24,647 nt of DNA from a virus. The first letter of the stretch is position 1, and each line of letters opens with the position of its first letter. Below the pieces are notes generated by a model. The model ran no database searches, had not been told where the DNA came from, and worked only from the letters and a program-made list of their open reading frames with translations. Of this stretch, positions 15,941 through 24,461 are shown piece after piece. The stretch is taken from positions 1 through 24,647 of IMG/VR virus record IMGVR_UViG_3300029448_000418; one strand, 5' to 3'. The position numbers and the translations under genes were made by a program.

Positions 15941-17064
15941 TGTCACTATTATCTTTTGTAGGTGGTATAGCACAAGGTATGTCAGAAGACATAGATAGAA
16001 AACGTGCTCTTGCTGATAAGAAAGACTTAGCTGCTGAACAATTAGAAAATCAAATTAAAGCTATGACAGAACAAACTGCTATAAACGATAGGCAGTATGA
16101 AGCAAGAAAAAAATTAGAAAAAGCAGAAAGAATAGCTAAAAATATGAGCACTTATACTGCAATGAATATACCAATCGAAGCTGCAAAAGCCTTTGCTACA
16201 TCTGATAGTGATGATTTAAAAACAATGATTTTTAATCGTGCTCAAAATTTTCCTGACACAGATTGGAATGCTCTTATAGAAATATCAGAAAATACTGGGG
16301 AAGAAATAGATGGCATAATACAACCGTCATTTCGTTTTAAAAGTGGTGCATTGTTTGAAACAAAAAGAAAAACTTATGACACAATAAAAGAGCACTTTGA
16401 AGCAGCAAGAGTATCGTTAGCTCAAGCAGAAATAGATGGCAATGTAACAGAAATAAATAAATTTAAGGAACGAGTTAAAGGATTTGCAAAGTATTTAATA
16501 CCAAAAACAGATGATGATCCATTTGCAAAAGAAAAACTTAGTAGTCTTGCATCGTCTAGAATGGGTATAATATTAGGAGAAAAATATGCTAAAGAATCAG
16601 CATCAGGTAATATACAAACTATAATACGTGGAGACTACTTTCAGTTTGCAGAAAAATACGATACCTTTATAAAAGATTTTGAAGCTGTTACAAAAGATAA
16701 AGCAGATTTAGCACAGGTTCAAAACTACTATGATACACATAAATCTACACAACAAACAAACATAAATAACGCTATAGAATCTATAGAAGCAGGTGGTACA
16801 GGTGTTAAAAATAAAATTGTTACATTGGACATACCTAGTTCTGTGCATAAAAATGGAGGTGAAGCTATAGCAAAATACATAAAAGATAATATAACTAGTA
16901 AACCTATTAAGTTAAATGATGTTCTTCAGTATAATTTAATGTTACCACCAGAGCAACAAACTCCCGATGAAAAATCTATGGGAGCTAAAAAAGGACTTTG
17001 GGGTGGTAGTTTTCAAAAATCATTTACCGATACAGGTTTTAAATTTCAATATGTAGTTATGTAA
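15940..17064 (+). CDS. Hypothetical helical virion-region protein
   Basis: 374 residues, ATG overlapping the previous stop (TAATG). N-terminal 'MSLLSFVGGIAQGMSEDIDR' is a Gly-containing amphipathic start; residues about 15-70 are a charged coiled coil (RKRALADKKDLAAEQLENQI). The remainder alternates helices and loops without recognised motif; a C-terminal stretch has 'LPPEQQTPDEKSMGAKKGLWGG'. The composition and position between two other putative internal proteins suggest an ejection or core protein. Such proteins diverge quickly and no named family is evident. Confidence 0.5.
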   Translation: MSLLSFVGGIAQGMSEDIDRKRALADKKDLAAEQLENQIKAMTEQTAINDRQYEARKKLEKAERIAKNMSTYTAMNIPIEAAKAFATSDSDDLKTMIFNRAQNFPDTDWNALIEISENTGEEIDGIIQPSFRFKSGALFETKRKTYDTIKEHFEAARVSLAQAEIDGNVTEINKFKERVKGFAKYLIPKTDDDPFAKEKLSSLASSRMGIILGEKYAKESASGNIQTIIRGDYFQFAEKYDTFIKDFEAVTKDKADLAQVQNYYDTHKSTQQTNINNAIESIEAGGTGVKNKIVTLDIPSSVHKNGGEAIAKYIKDNITSKPIKLNDVLQYNLMLPPEQQTPDEKSMGAKKGLWGGSFQKSFTDTGFKFQYVVM

Positions 17065-17084
17065 AGCGTAAGGATAATTATATA

Positions 17085-20000
17085 ATGGGTTGGACAGACA
17101 ATCTTATTACTAATAATAATAATATTAATATAGATAACGAAGAAGAAGAAACTATTACGATTGATAGTGGCGATTCTTTTACTTCTAATCTTATTCCCCC
17201 AGACGATAAAACTATTTTAAATGAGGAAGAACAACACACAACTATCATTGAGCCGAATACAGATACAGATGATGAAGACCTAGATGCAGATGATAATACT
17301 TTTACAGGAAAACTTTCTGCTGTAGCTAGTGATGTAGGCGAAGCCTTTACATCAGGTGAAATATTTAGGGCTATACCTGCAGGTGCTGAACGTGCTATTA
17401 ACCAAACAGCTAAGTTTCTTAGTGATACAGCTAACTACGTAGAGGACAAGTTAGGTATTGGTGAACAGGGCAAGCTGACATTTGGGCAGGGTGCATTAGA
17501 TTACATCAGTAATATGGATTATATTAGTGACGAGTTTGATACAGTCACTGGTGCTATGGCATCTAGTATATCACAGTTTGCTACTGGTATGTTTCTTACT
17601 AGAGGACTAGCTACAGCTAAAAATGCAAGCACTGTCCGTAAGATAGCTAACACTGCTATGCGTGGTGCTATTGCTGACGCTGTTGTATTTGATCCACAGG
17701 AAGCAAACATATCTAGGGTAATGAAAGACAATGAATGGTCTATACCTGTAGTAACAGAGTTCTTAGCTACGGATCAAAGTGATGGTGATTTTAAAAACAG
17801 ATTGCGTAATGCAGGAGAAGGTATCATAGCAAGTGGTTTACTTGACAGTATGTATCATGGTGTTAAAGCAGTAAAACTTAGCCGTAAAGCAAGACTAGAA
17901 ATAGGAAAAGATGGTCAGGTAAGTAAGAGTACACAAGCAGACATAATTAGAAATGAAGTAGACGAGGCTACTAATACAGGACCAAAAGAACTTACTCAAC
18001 AAGAAAAAGATTTAGCTAAAGAAAAAATAAGAGTGAGTAAGTTAGATGTTAACTTAGCTAGAAGTAAAACCGTAGAAGAAGTAGAAAAACAAACTGTAGA
18101 AAATGCTAAGATAGCCAAGGATAATACAGCACTTAGAAAAACATTGGCTAAAGAATTTGAAGAAGGTGCAGGTACAGGAAAGGGAAGTATAACTACTAAT
18201 GGAGAAATAGATTTTAATAAAGCTGTAACTTTTAGAGAAGAGTTAGCAACAAGAGCACAAAAAAATTTAAAAGATGAAGACATTGATGTAGTAGTAAAAG
18301 AAGAAGACGATATGTTTACTCCTTTTTTAAATGAAACAGAGTTTAATAAAGTAGTAGCTGTTGCTGCAGACCTTGCAAAAAAACAACCTGCTTTATTTAA
18401 AAGGAGTACTATAACTATAGAGGATGCTGTAACTGGGAAAAAAACAAAGAAAAAAGAAACAGTAATCTCAAAATTATTAGATGTTGCAGTTAGTAAAGAT
18501 TTAAATGTAAGGACTCAGTTTGCTGACGCATTAAGTAAATATGGAATGACTCAAGAACAATTGATATTAATAACAGTGGGTCAAGCATCAGAGTTTGGTA
18601 GAGGGCTTAGACAAATACGTACCATTATGGACGGTATTAATCCTAAAGATTTAAAAGCACATCGACAAGCCCAAGCTGCCCTAGAACAAGAAGGCAAGTT
18701 TCGTAACTTTATAATGCGTGTAGAAAATATACGTAGAGGTCTCATGGTTTCTAGTATAGCTACGGCTGCAAGAAACTTTCAGTCAGCAGGTATTCGTGCT
18801 CCACTTGAGGGTCTTGGTAATGTAATGGACACTGCCATTAAAGATGCAACAGAAGGTGGCATGAGTAGTGGTCTTAAATCTTTAGTGTCGGGTACAAACT
18901 GGTCAGGTTCTTTTAATCATATGCGTTATATCTTTAGGAATCCTAGAGCAACTAAACTTATGTCTGACTTTGTATTTGAACAAAAAGGAATGGATGCTTT
19001 TAACGATAAACTATTTGGTCAAATAAATGAGATACGTAGAAATACAGGCGGTGGCACTGGTACTGCAGTAGATAAAACATTTACTAAAATAGAAGGAGTT
19101 GTTGACTTTTTAAATACACCTAACAGAGTACAAGAATTTACTGTGCGTAGGGGTATAATGTTTGGTGAGCTTGAAAGGTTAATGAAAAGAGATTGGAATG
19201 TAGATTTATTTGATACAGTAACTGATGGTAATATACATAAGTTAATGAACAATGCTCCAGAGTTTAGACCTAAAGGAGATAACGTACCGTCCTTCTCAGA
19301 ACTTATGGATCAAGCTACTCGTAGAGCACTAGATGTAACCTATGCTAAACAACCAGACACTAAATTGTTTAAAGACTTAACTAGAATAATAACAGAAAAT
19401 GGTCTAACAGTTATCATACCCTTTCCTAGATTTATGTTTAACTCTATAGAACTAATGGCTCAGTACGGTGCAGGTGCATCTATACCTATCACTAAAAAAC
19501 TAACATCTTTAATGCGTAAGAATGTAAGTCCTGACGGTGTAATAACAGCAAGAGATAGAGAACTTATATCACGTAATATAATAGGTATGTCTATGGCAAT
19601 GGCTGCATATCAGTGGAGAACATCAAGCAATGCTTCAGAAAACTACAAGCTAGTAGATGATAAAGGCAATAAAACAAGCCTAGATGTAACACCTCAGTTT
19701 CCTTTAAGGCAGTATTTGTTTATAGGAGAGTCCATTAAAAGACTTAAAGAGGGTACGTTTGATGATTGGTTTGATGCTAAAGATTTCACTGAAACCTTTG
19801 CAGGTACTAATGTACGTGCAGGTACAGGTAATGCTATCATTGATGAGATAGCTGAATTTGCAGCAGGGGGTAACGATTTAATTGGAGAAGAAAGAAGAGC
19901 TAAAGCTGCAGGTAGATTTGTAGGTCAATACTTATCTTCTTGGGGAGTACCTTTTGCTCAAATACTAGACGGTCAAAGAGCAGTAGGTGCTAGAAATATG

Positions 20001-20690
20001 GAATACAGAGACATGGCAGAAGACCCAACCTTAGATGCTATGGATACATTTATTGCAAATATTAAACGTCCATTTAAACAACGTGGATTTGGTGTATCGG
20101 CTGAAGAAGAAAGTCAAATGCCTTTACGTCAGAGTTTATTTCAAGAGGGTGAAACAAAAGAACGTGGACCTATGCTAGGTAGGCTATTGTTTGGTTTAAA
20201 TATGACAGAAACAGATTCTATAGAAGGACAATATTTATCTAGTTTAGGTTTTAGAGATTATAAGTTAGGTAGTAGATCAAAGATACCTAGTGTTAGAAAT
20301 TTTGAAAACAAAATGTTAAGAGCTTCATTGCCTAGTGTAGTAGAAGTTGCTAGAGAATTAGAAGAAACATACAAAGAAGAATATCAAGACGAATCAGCAA
20401 CTGTAAAAGAAACAGAAACATTAAAAGGTTATGTAGCAGATAAAGTAAAAGTAGATATTTCTAATATAATAGACGACCTTAAAGAAGAACTAAAAGAATC
20501 TAGTTATGCGGAAAGTAATAATCCTTTATATCTTTCTTCTCAACAATCCTTTAGAGCACTTAATAAAAATCAGCAAAAACGTGCAATGACATTGTTTAAA
20601 TCTCAAATGAATAGACTTCCTAAAGTTAGTCCTACCGATCAAGGCATAGAGGATTTACAAATACTAATAGAATTAGGCAAGACTATCTAG
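17085..20690 (+). CDS. Very large internal virion (ejection-type) protein
   Basis: 1201 residues, start ATG 17085, weak AAGGA upstream. Residues 1-75 are acidic and Asn-rich (NNNNINIDNEEEETITIDS). Residues about 85-220 are Ala/Gly-rich helices containing 'FRAIPAGAERAINQTAKFLS' and 'GALDYISNMDYISDEF', with weakly hydrophobic patches ('GAMASSISQFATGMFLTRGL'). Residues 550-600 (RRGLMVSSIATAARNF) and 765-800 (LTVIIPFPRFMFNSIELMAQ) are amphipathic and could meet membrane. The size, last place in the late cluster and composition match the large internal core proteins that podoviruses eject into the host envelope. No lytic transglycosylase catalytic motif is evident. The stop overlaps the end of the opposite-strand MazG-like gene by 8 bases. 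Confidence 0.6.
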   Translation: MGWTDNLITNNNNINIDNEEEETITIDSGDSFTSNLIPPDDKTILNEEEQHTTIIEPNTDTDDEDLDADDNTFTGKLSAVASDVGEAFTSGEIFRAIPAGAERAINQTAKFLSDTANYVEDKLGIGEQGKLTFGQGALDYISNMDYISDEFDTVTGAMASSISQFATGMFLTRGLATAKNASTVRKIANTAMRGAIADAVVFDPQEANISRVMKDNEWSIPVVTEFLATDQSDGDFKNRLRNAGEGIIASGLLDSMYHGVKAVKLSRKARLEIGKDGQVSKSTQADIIRNEVDEATNTGPKELTQQEKDLAKEKIRVSKLDVNLARSKTVEEVEKQTVENAKIAKDNTALRKTLAKEFEEGAGTGKGSITTNGEIDFNKAVTFREELATRAQKNLKDEDIDVVVKEEDDMFTPFLNETEFNKVVAVAADLAKKQPALFKRSTITIEDAVTGKKTKKKETVISKLLDVAVSKDLNVRTQFADALSKYGMTQEQLILITVGQASEFGRGLRQIRTIMDGINPKDLKAHRQAQAALEQEGKFRNFIMRVENIRRGLMVSSIATAARNFQSAGIRAPLEGLGNVMDTAIKDATEGGMSSGLKSLVSGTNWSGSFNHMRYIFRNPRATKLMSDFVFEQKGMDAFNDKLFGQINEIRRNTGGGTGTAVDKTFTKIEGVVDFLNTPNRVQEFTVRRGIMFGELERLMKRDWNVDLFDTVTDGNIHKLMNNAPEFRPKGDNVPSFSELMDQATRRALDVTYAKQPDTKLFKDLTRIITENGLTVIIPFPRFMFNSIELMAQYGAGASIPITKKLTSLMRKNVSPDGVITARDRELISRNIIGMSMAMAAYQWRTSSNASENYKLVDDKGNKTSLDVTPQFPLRQYLFIGESIKRLKEGTFDDWFDAKDFTETFAGTNVRAGTGNAIIDEIAEFAAGGNDLIGEERRAKAAGRFVGQYLSSWGVPFAQILDGQRAVGARNMEYRDMAEDPTLDAMDTFIANIKRPFKQRGFGVSAEEESQMPLRQSLFQEGETKERGPMLGRLLFGLNMTETDSIEGQYLSSLGFRDYKLGSRSKIPSVRNFENKMLRASLPSVVEVARELEETYKEEYQDESATVKETETLKGYVADKVKVDISNIIDDLKEELKESSYAESNNPLYLSSQQSFRALNKNQQKRAMTLFKSQMNRLPKVSPTDQGIEDLQILIELGKTI

Positions 20691-21009
20691 TATCTCCACT
20701 ACCACTTATAGTACCTTTTTTCTTTCTGTTCTGTAACTTTATTTCATTTTGTGATGCAATCTTACCAAGAGATATGCCCAAGTCATCTGCTAGTACGGCA
20801 CAGTACCATAGCACATCGCCTATCTCGCTACCTATCTCTTCCTTCCATTCCTTTGGTAAGGAACTTGTGCCATCTCTCACCAATTTTTTAACTTTATTAG
20901 CTACCTCACCTGCTTCCCCTGCAAGTCCTAGTGCAGGGTAAAGTATCTTATGTGTTGCAGGATAAATTGCTGTTGTCTTTGCTATTCTTTGATACGAATT
21001 AAAATCCAT
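20683..21009 (-). CDS. MazG-like nucleotide pyrophosphohydrolase
   Basis: 108 residues from ATG 21009. This start is preferred over one at 21090 because AGGAAG lies just upstream and the protein then opens 'MDFNSYQRIAKTTAIYP', the usual opening of phage MazG-like proteins; the longer form would overlap the upstream gene. Metal-binding helices carry E32-A-G-E35 (GLAGEAGEVANKVKKLVRD) and E62-I-G-D65 (EIGSEIGDVLWYCAVLADDL), the ExxE...ExxD signature of all-alpha NTP pyrophosphatases that cleave NTPs or dNTPs to NMP and pyrophosphate. Single-domain form, unlike the two-domain bacterial MazG. It may tune nucleotide pools or alarmones. Last gene of the minus operon; its 3' end overlaps the plus-strand gene. 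Confidence 0.9.
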   Translation of the reverse strand: MDFNSYQRIAKTTAIYPATHKILYPALGLAGEAGEVANKVKKLVRDGTSSLPKEWKEEIGSEIGDVLWYCAVLADDLGISLGKIASQNEIKLQNRKKKGTISGSGDTR

Positions 21010-21040
21010 TGAGTACTTCCTTTCTAACCAACCGTTGACT

Positions 21041-21283
21041 TCATCTTGTAGTGCCTGTTCGTGATGTGGCATTAGACCTGTTCTGCTCATACTTAACTAC
21101 CTTTCTTAGCTTATCAAAGTAGGCTTTGCTAAAACCTCTTTCCCATTCACGATATTGCATCGTGTCTTTGTGAAAGGGATTGGCTACCCTACCACGTTGA
21201 AAGTCTTCTGATCCTCTCTTATACTGTATGATAAGAGGTGCATCATACTTACCTAAGTTATGTCTTGCTCTATTGTTTCTCAT
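21041..21283 (-). CDS. Rmf/CrpP-like small protein (putative)
   Basis: 80 residues; ATG 21283 is one base after the ribonucleotide reductase stop (TGATATG), and its ribosome site GGAG lies within that gene's last codons. The middle section 'RGSEDFQRGRVANPFHKDTM' and 'YREWERGFSKAYFDKLRK' has the pattern G..-.G...NP/CP......W..G+..A of the ribosome modulation factor (Rmf)/CrpP family. This family contains bacterial hibernation factors and small proteins of uncertain role. The protein is Arg/Lys-rich, consistent with RNA contact. The match is by eye and the basic C-terminus (ATSRTGTTR) is extra; a ribosome-binding role in infection is inference. Confidence 0.5.
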   Translation of the reverse strand: MRNNRARHNLGKYDAPLIIQYKRGSEDFQRGRVANPFHKDTMQYREWERGFSKAYFDKLRKVVKYEQNRSNATSRTGTTR

Positions 21284-21284
21284 A

Positions 21285-23192
21285 TCAAGCTCCTATATCT
21301 ACTATCTCACAAACATCTCCACTACAGGCAAAGGTTTGACTACCTGCTGTAGTGTCTTCTTTTTCATAGTCCATCAATCTATTCCAATCTATATTCTCTG
21401 GACTACTTTTTAACATAACATGATACTCTTCCTTTGTGCAGTCTTGATAGGGTGCTTGTTGGTAGACATGATCTGAGTGTGGTAAAAATGACACACCTGA
21501 CATTTCATTAAAATACTTGTAGACAAATGCACCTACGTCCATCCATTCATGGTCACGTACTGTAACGGTACAGCTAGGTTTATGCTCACACCATTCCTGT
21601 TGATACATAAGCCACATAGTTAATTGATCTACTGCTGACATGTCGTTACGTGTAGTAGAGTTATCAGGTGACTTCATAGGAAAACTAAATACCGTAGTGG
21701 CATCAGGCTTCATAACGTCAGGCTCATTTGGTATGCCTTGGTCAATCATAAAGTTAGTAAGTGGGTCTTTGTTATCCCCACGTACAGTTCTAATGTAGTA
21801 TTCGCTATGTCTAGCGTGTATACCACTTGCACTGTCGCATAACTGTGATACTGTGCCACTAGGTTTAACACAGGTAATAGCTGTTGACTGTGGTATGTTC
21901 CACTTCTTAGCGTACTCTTTATTTGTGTCCACAGCTACCTGTCTTAACATCCGTAACCTATCGCAAAGGTATTCGTCTTTGCCGTTGGTTAAAACATTAT
22001 CCATAATACCTGTAAGAGACACACCTAAGAGTCTTTCTTCCTCTGTGTTATCAGCCCATACTTTTCTAAGATAAGGAAACTTAGTAAGTGTAGCTTGTGC
22101 TGTACCTAGTATGGTGGCTAATCTAATCTTGCGAGATAGGTCTTTGTTAGTATCAGTAGAACGTATAACAACCTCAGTAAGGTTACAAAATTGGTATGGA
22201 CGTAATATTATTTCACTGCAGGGATTACAACCAAACTCGTAATTAGAATCTCTTCTACCATTCTTGTCTGCTTGTTTCTTTGCAGCAACCCTATTGAATA
22301 TACCACGCTCACCTGACTTAGATTCAATAAGAGATGTCCACTCACGCATAAATGTTTCAGCATCTGGCTTGTCTGTATACGAAACAGAATTGTTAGATAA
22401 CGCCATGTGTGGTGCAGTATCCCACCATTGTCCTGACTTAGCTTGTCTCATACGTATGTCTGACAGGTTACTCAAGCTAATCATAGCTGACCTACGTACA
22501 CCACCTACAACTACTACCTCACCTATCTTACACATGAGAGAGTGACAGTCGTAGCTTGTTAGCTTCTTACCTGCATTGTTAGTAAACAGATTAATTGTAA
22601 AGTTAAACAGGTCAACCAAAGGTGCAGGTCCACTAGCTCTACCACCAAAGGTTTTAAGCCTAGCTCCTGCAGGTCTAACTTTACTGACGTTGTACGTGGG
22701 TATTTCTCCTGCATACAGTAAGGCAATCAGTTGACGTAAGCCTTTAGCCCACCCTTCTTTACTGTCTTTAATGACTATTGTAGTGTCGCTTTTAAACAAC
22801 TTCTCTGGTATCTCTGGTAGTTTGTTTATGTACTCTCGTTCTACAGAGAATCCTACACCTGTACCACACAATAATATGTACATAGCTTCATCGAAAGATT
22901 TAGGGTCATCTACTGGTAAATAGCTACAGTTGTATCCTGCTGTGTTATCTCTTGTTAATGCTTCTCCTGCAGTCATCATGGCTCTCATACTAGGCATGAC
23001 TTCTAACCCCAAGATAGCCTGTTCAATGTCGGTCTTATCCTGTTTAGAAAACTTAACCTTGTCATGCATGTAGTCCACGTAGCGTGACACTGTTTCACTC
23101 CATGTTTCTCTACGTCCTTCATCGTCTAGCCATCGTGCATAACGTGATGTAGCTATGAAGTTTTGATAGTCGGTTGGTAGCATATTGTTCAT
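21285..23192 (-). CDS. Ribonucleotide reductase, class II (adenosylcobalamin-dependent)
   Basis: 635 residues, ATG 23192 with CGGAG upstream. Clear ribonucleotide reductase: C89 in 'GYNCSYLPVD' and C336 in 'QFCNLTEVV' form the reducible active-site pair; N323, C325 and E327 in 'CNPCSEIIL' are the catalytic finger-loop residues; C623-x4-C628 (ACSGDVCEI) is the C-terminal swinging pair with the same spacing as in the Lactobacillus leichmannii enzyme. No NrdB-type subunit gene is adjacent, and sequence type (GGVRRSAMISL, 'KPSGTVSQL') fits the monomeric class II enzyme, which uses adenosylcobalamin to make dNTPs. It is shorter than the ~740-residue bacterial reference, so parts of the insertion or allosteric region may be reduced. 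Supplies dNTPs for phage replication, probably with host cobalamin. Confidence 0.92.
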   Translation of the reverse strand: MNNMLPTDYQNFIATSRYARWLDDEGRRETWSETVSRYVDYMHDKVKFSKQDKTDIEQAILGLEVMPSMRAMMTAGEALTRDNTAGYNCSYLPVDDPKSFDEAMYILLCGTGVGFSVEREYINKLPEIPEKLFKSDTTIVIKDSKEGWAKGLRQLIALLYAGEIPTYNVSKVRPAGARLKTFGGRASGPAPLVDLFNFTINLFTNNAGKKLTSYDCHSLMCKIGEVVVVGGVRRSAMISLSNLSDIRMRQAKSGQWWDTAPHMALSNNSVSYTDKPDAETFMREWTSLIESKSGERGIFNRVAAKKQADKNGRRDSNYEFGCNPCSEIILRPYQFCNLTEVVIRSTDTNKDLSRKIRLATILGTAQATLTKFPYLRKVWADNTEEERLLGVSLTGIMDNVLTNGKDEYLCDRLRMLRQVAVDTNKEYAKKWNIPQSTAITCVKPSGTVSQLCDSASGIHARHSEYYIRTVRGDNKDPLTNFMIDQGIPNEPDVMKPDATTVFSFPMKSPDNSTTRNDMSAVDQLTMWLMYQQEWCEHKPSCTVTVRDHEWMDVGAFVYKYFNEMSGVSFLPHSDHVYQQAPYQDCTKEEYHVMLKSSPENIDWNRLMDYEKEDTTAGSQTFACSGDVCEIVDIGA

Positions 23193-23197
23193 GTTTA

Positions 23198-23356
23198 TTA
23201 CTCCGTAATAGTTTTAATTGATTGTATTTTAATGCCATCTATATCATAGATGTGTTGCTCTAGGCTCTGTTCTATTTCTTCATCGACCATTCCATCAGCA
23301 GGAACTGGATACTCTTCCTCGTCAATGTCAAGAACTAAAAATATTTTAACTCTCAT
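23198..23356 (-). CDS. Small acidic hypothetical protein (52 residues)
   Basis: Reads MRVKIFLVLDIDEEEYPVP, then 'ADGMVDEEIEQSLEQHIYDI' and 'DGIKIQSIKTITE', stop TAA at 23198-23200. The ATG (23356) lies within the end of the DUF3310 gene, an 11-base overlap, so translation is probably coupled. Its own last codons contain the GGAG ribosome site of the reductase gene. A pattern of two beta strands, acidic helix and final strand suggests a small ferredoxin-like fold. I recall similar 'MxVxIxLxxDIDEEEYPxPxDG' small proteins from marine phages near replication genes. Function unknown. Confidence 0.75.
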   Translation of the reverse strand: MRVKIFLVLDIDEEEYPVPADGMVDEEIEQSLEQHIYDIDGIKIQSIKTITE

Positions 23357-23657
23357 TGTCTTGTTTCTCTGCAATTAATAACTCAAGATACCAGTTAGCT
23401 TTCTTCAAGTCCTCTACACCGTTCTTGTATCGGTATCTCCATAAGTACTTCATTACATTACCTTGTAGATAATACTCAAAGCCCTCTCCTGTAGCTGCTC
23501 GTAAAGCATCAATGCATTCTACACCATACTGATTATAGTGTGGTGGATGATTTACCATATCATCTTTAGGTAGATCGAATGTATCTTCAGTACTATGTAC
23601 TGGCATTCCATTTATAGTTAGAGAATCTATTCCTGTTTTGTCATCAAATATTTTCAT
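23346..23657 (-). CDS. DUF3310 family protein
   Basis: 103 residues from ATG 23657, chosen because the upstream gene ends with GGGAG-containing codons 8 bases before it and stops at 23659, leaving a one-base gap; the ATG at 23672 lies inside that gene. Residues 35-41 are VNHPPHY, followed by 'YGVECIDALRAATGEGFEYY', 'LQGNVMKYLWRYRYKNGVED' and 'LKKANWYLELLI', the full signature of DUF3310. This domain is found in many phages and in the C-terminal part of T7 gp1.7, a nucleotide kinase. A role in nucleotide metabolism would fit the neighbouring ribonucleotide reductase and MazG. The first 30 residues are not conserved family sequence. Confidence 0.85.
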   Translation of the reverse strand: MKIFDDKTGIDSLTINGMPVHSTEDTFDLPKDDMVNHPPHYNQYGVECIDALRAATGEGFEYYLQGNVMKYLWRYRYKNGVEDLKKANWYLELLIAEKQDNES

Positions 23658-23658
23658 G

Positions 23659-24006
23659 TTAAGCACTCCCATCTACTTTAGTATTAAAACGTAATCTAAT
23701 TACATTTGTGTTAGGTTCTTTTGTTACTGTTGGTACAGGTATATCTACCTTGGTCATTTCAGATTCGTAATATTCTAGTACCGCTTCTCTAAATTCTGTA
23801 TCCTCTTCCATCATAGGTACGCATGAACATAACATGTTTGTAAATTGTAGCATACCACTATAGTCACGGTCATTTAGTTTGTCTGACTCTGATGCTATTA
23901 TACCTACAACTACCTCTCCTGTCCACTTATTATTTTCGTCTAACTTTGGGTGCAAACGAATAGCAAAGTCTTCAGGTTTTAAATTAAAAAATACTTTGTC
24001 TGTCAT
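23659..24006 (-). CDS. Hypothetical protein of the replication operon
   Basis: 115 residues, start ATG 24006 overlapping the endonuclease stop by four bases (ATGA). It reads 'MTDKVFFNLKPEDFAIRLHP' and 'WTGEVVVGIIASESDKLNDR' and a helix 'FREAVLEYYESEM', then a Pro/Thr-rich linker and a final strand 'NVIRLRFNTKVDGSA'. No motif or named domain is recognised. Predicted alpha/beta and soluble. Its tight placement between endonuclease I and DUF3310 genes links it to DNA or nucleotide metabolism, but nothing more can be said. Confidence 0.6.
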   Translation of the reverse strand: MTDKVFFNLKPEDFAIRLHPKLDENNKWTGEVVVGIIASESDKLNDRDYSGMLQFTNMLCSCVPMMEEDTEFREAVLEYYESEMTKVDIPVPTVTKEPNTNVIRLRFNTKVDGSA

Positions 24007-24461
24007 TGGTATCTCCTTTTTATTTTTGTACCAGAAAACTTTATAAACTTAGGATATTTATCTTTACCTTTTTCTTTTAGCCATTCTTCAGGTATGATTC
24101 TATCATAGTAATCAAAGTCGTATTTATTGCACCACTGATAGTACCTAGTCTTAGCTCCCTTGCGTAGCTTACGATTACTGTTTTCAAAAACAAAACGTAT
24201 ATCTAATTCAGGATGTTGCTTCTTAATAGCAAGATGTTTCTTTCTATCTGCAGCCGTAAACATACCTTTTGTTTCAATTATAATTCCATTATACAGCACG
24301 AAATCTGGAGTGTAGGTTCTATATGTAAGGTCTTCCCATTCTATTTTCAAGGCTTCATACTTGTATTTACATTTCTGCTCTTTCAAATAGTCAGCTACCT
24401 TTAGTTCAAGACCACTACGGTATCCATACTTTCGTGCTGCAATAAATTGTTTAGCGTCCAC
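24003..24461 (-). CDS. T7-like endonuclease I (Holliday-junction resolvase)
   Basis: 152 residues. GTG start at 24461 shares one base with the upstream stop (TAGTG). Strong likeness to T7 gp3: 'RSGLELKVADYL', 'YTPDFVLYNGIIIETKGMFT', 'DRKKHLAIKKQHPELDIRFV', 'SNRKLRKGAKTRYYQWCNKY' and 'IIPEEWLKEK'. Putative catalytic residues E19, D53, E63 and K65 correspond to E20, D55, E65 and K67 of the T7 enzyme, the metal-binding set. The enzyme cleaves branched DNA and helps break down host DNA and resolve phage concatemers before packaging. Forms an intertwined dimer in T7. The length matches T7 gp3 (149 residues). Confidence 0.95.
   Translation of the reverse strand: MDAKQFIAARKYGYRSGLELKVADYLKEQKCKYKYEALKIEWEDLTYRTYTPDFVLYNGIIIETKGMFTAADRKKHLAIKKQHPELDIRFVFENSNRKLRKGAKTRYYQWCNKYDFDYYDRIIPEEWLKEKGKDKYPKFIKFSGTKIKRRYQ

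Noticed and set aside
17085-20690. Lytic transglycosylase domain in the large internal protein
   Set aside because: No catalytic glutamate motif of the lysozyme-like fold (such as ES-G-P-A) could be found on reading.
21010-21090. Longer start for the MazG-like gene
   Set aside because: It overlaps the upstream Rmf-like gene and lacks family-like sequence; ATG 21009 has a good ribosome site.
21228-21413. Plus-strand open frames across the reductase region (also near 21853, 22264, 24213)
   Set aside because: They lie antisense to well-supported genes with recognised catalytic motifs and lack ribosome sites.
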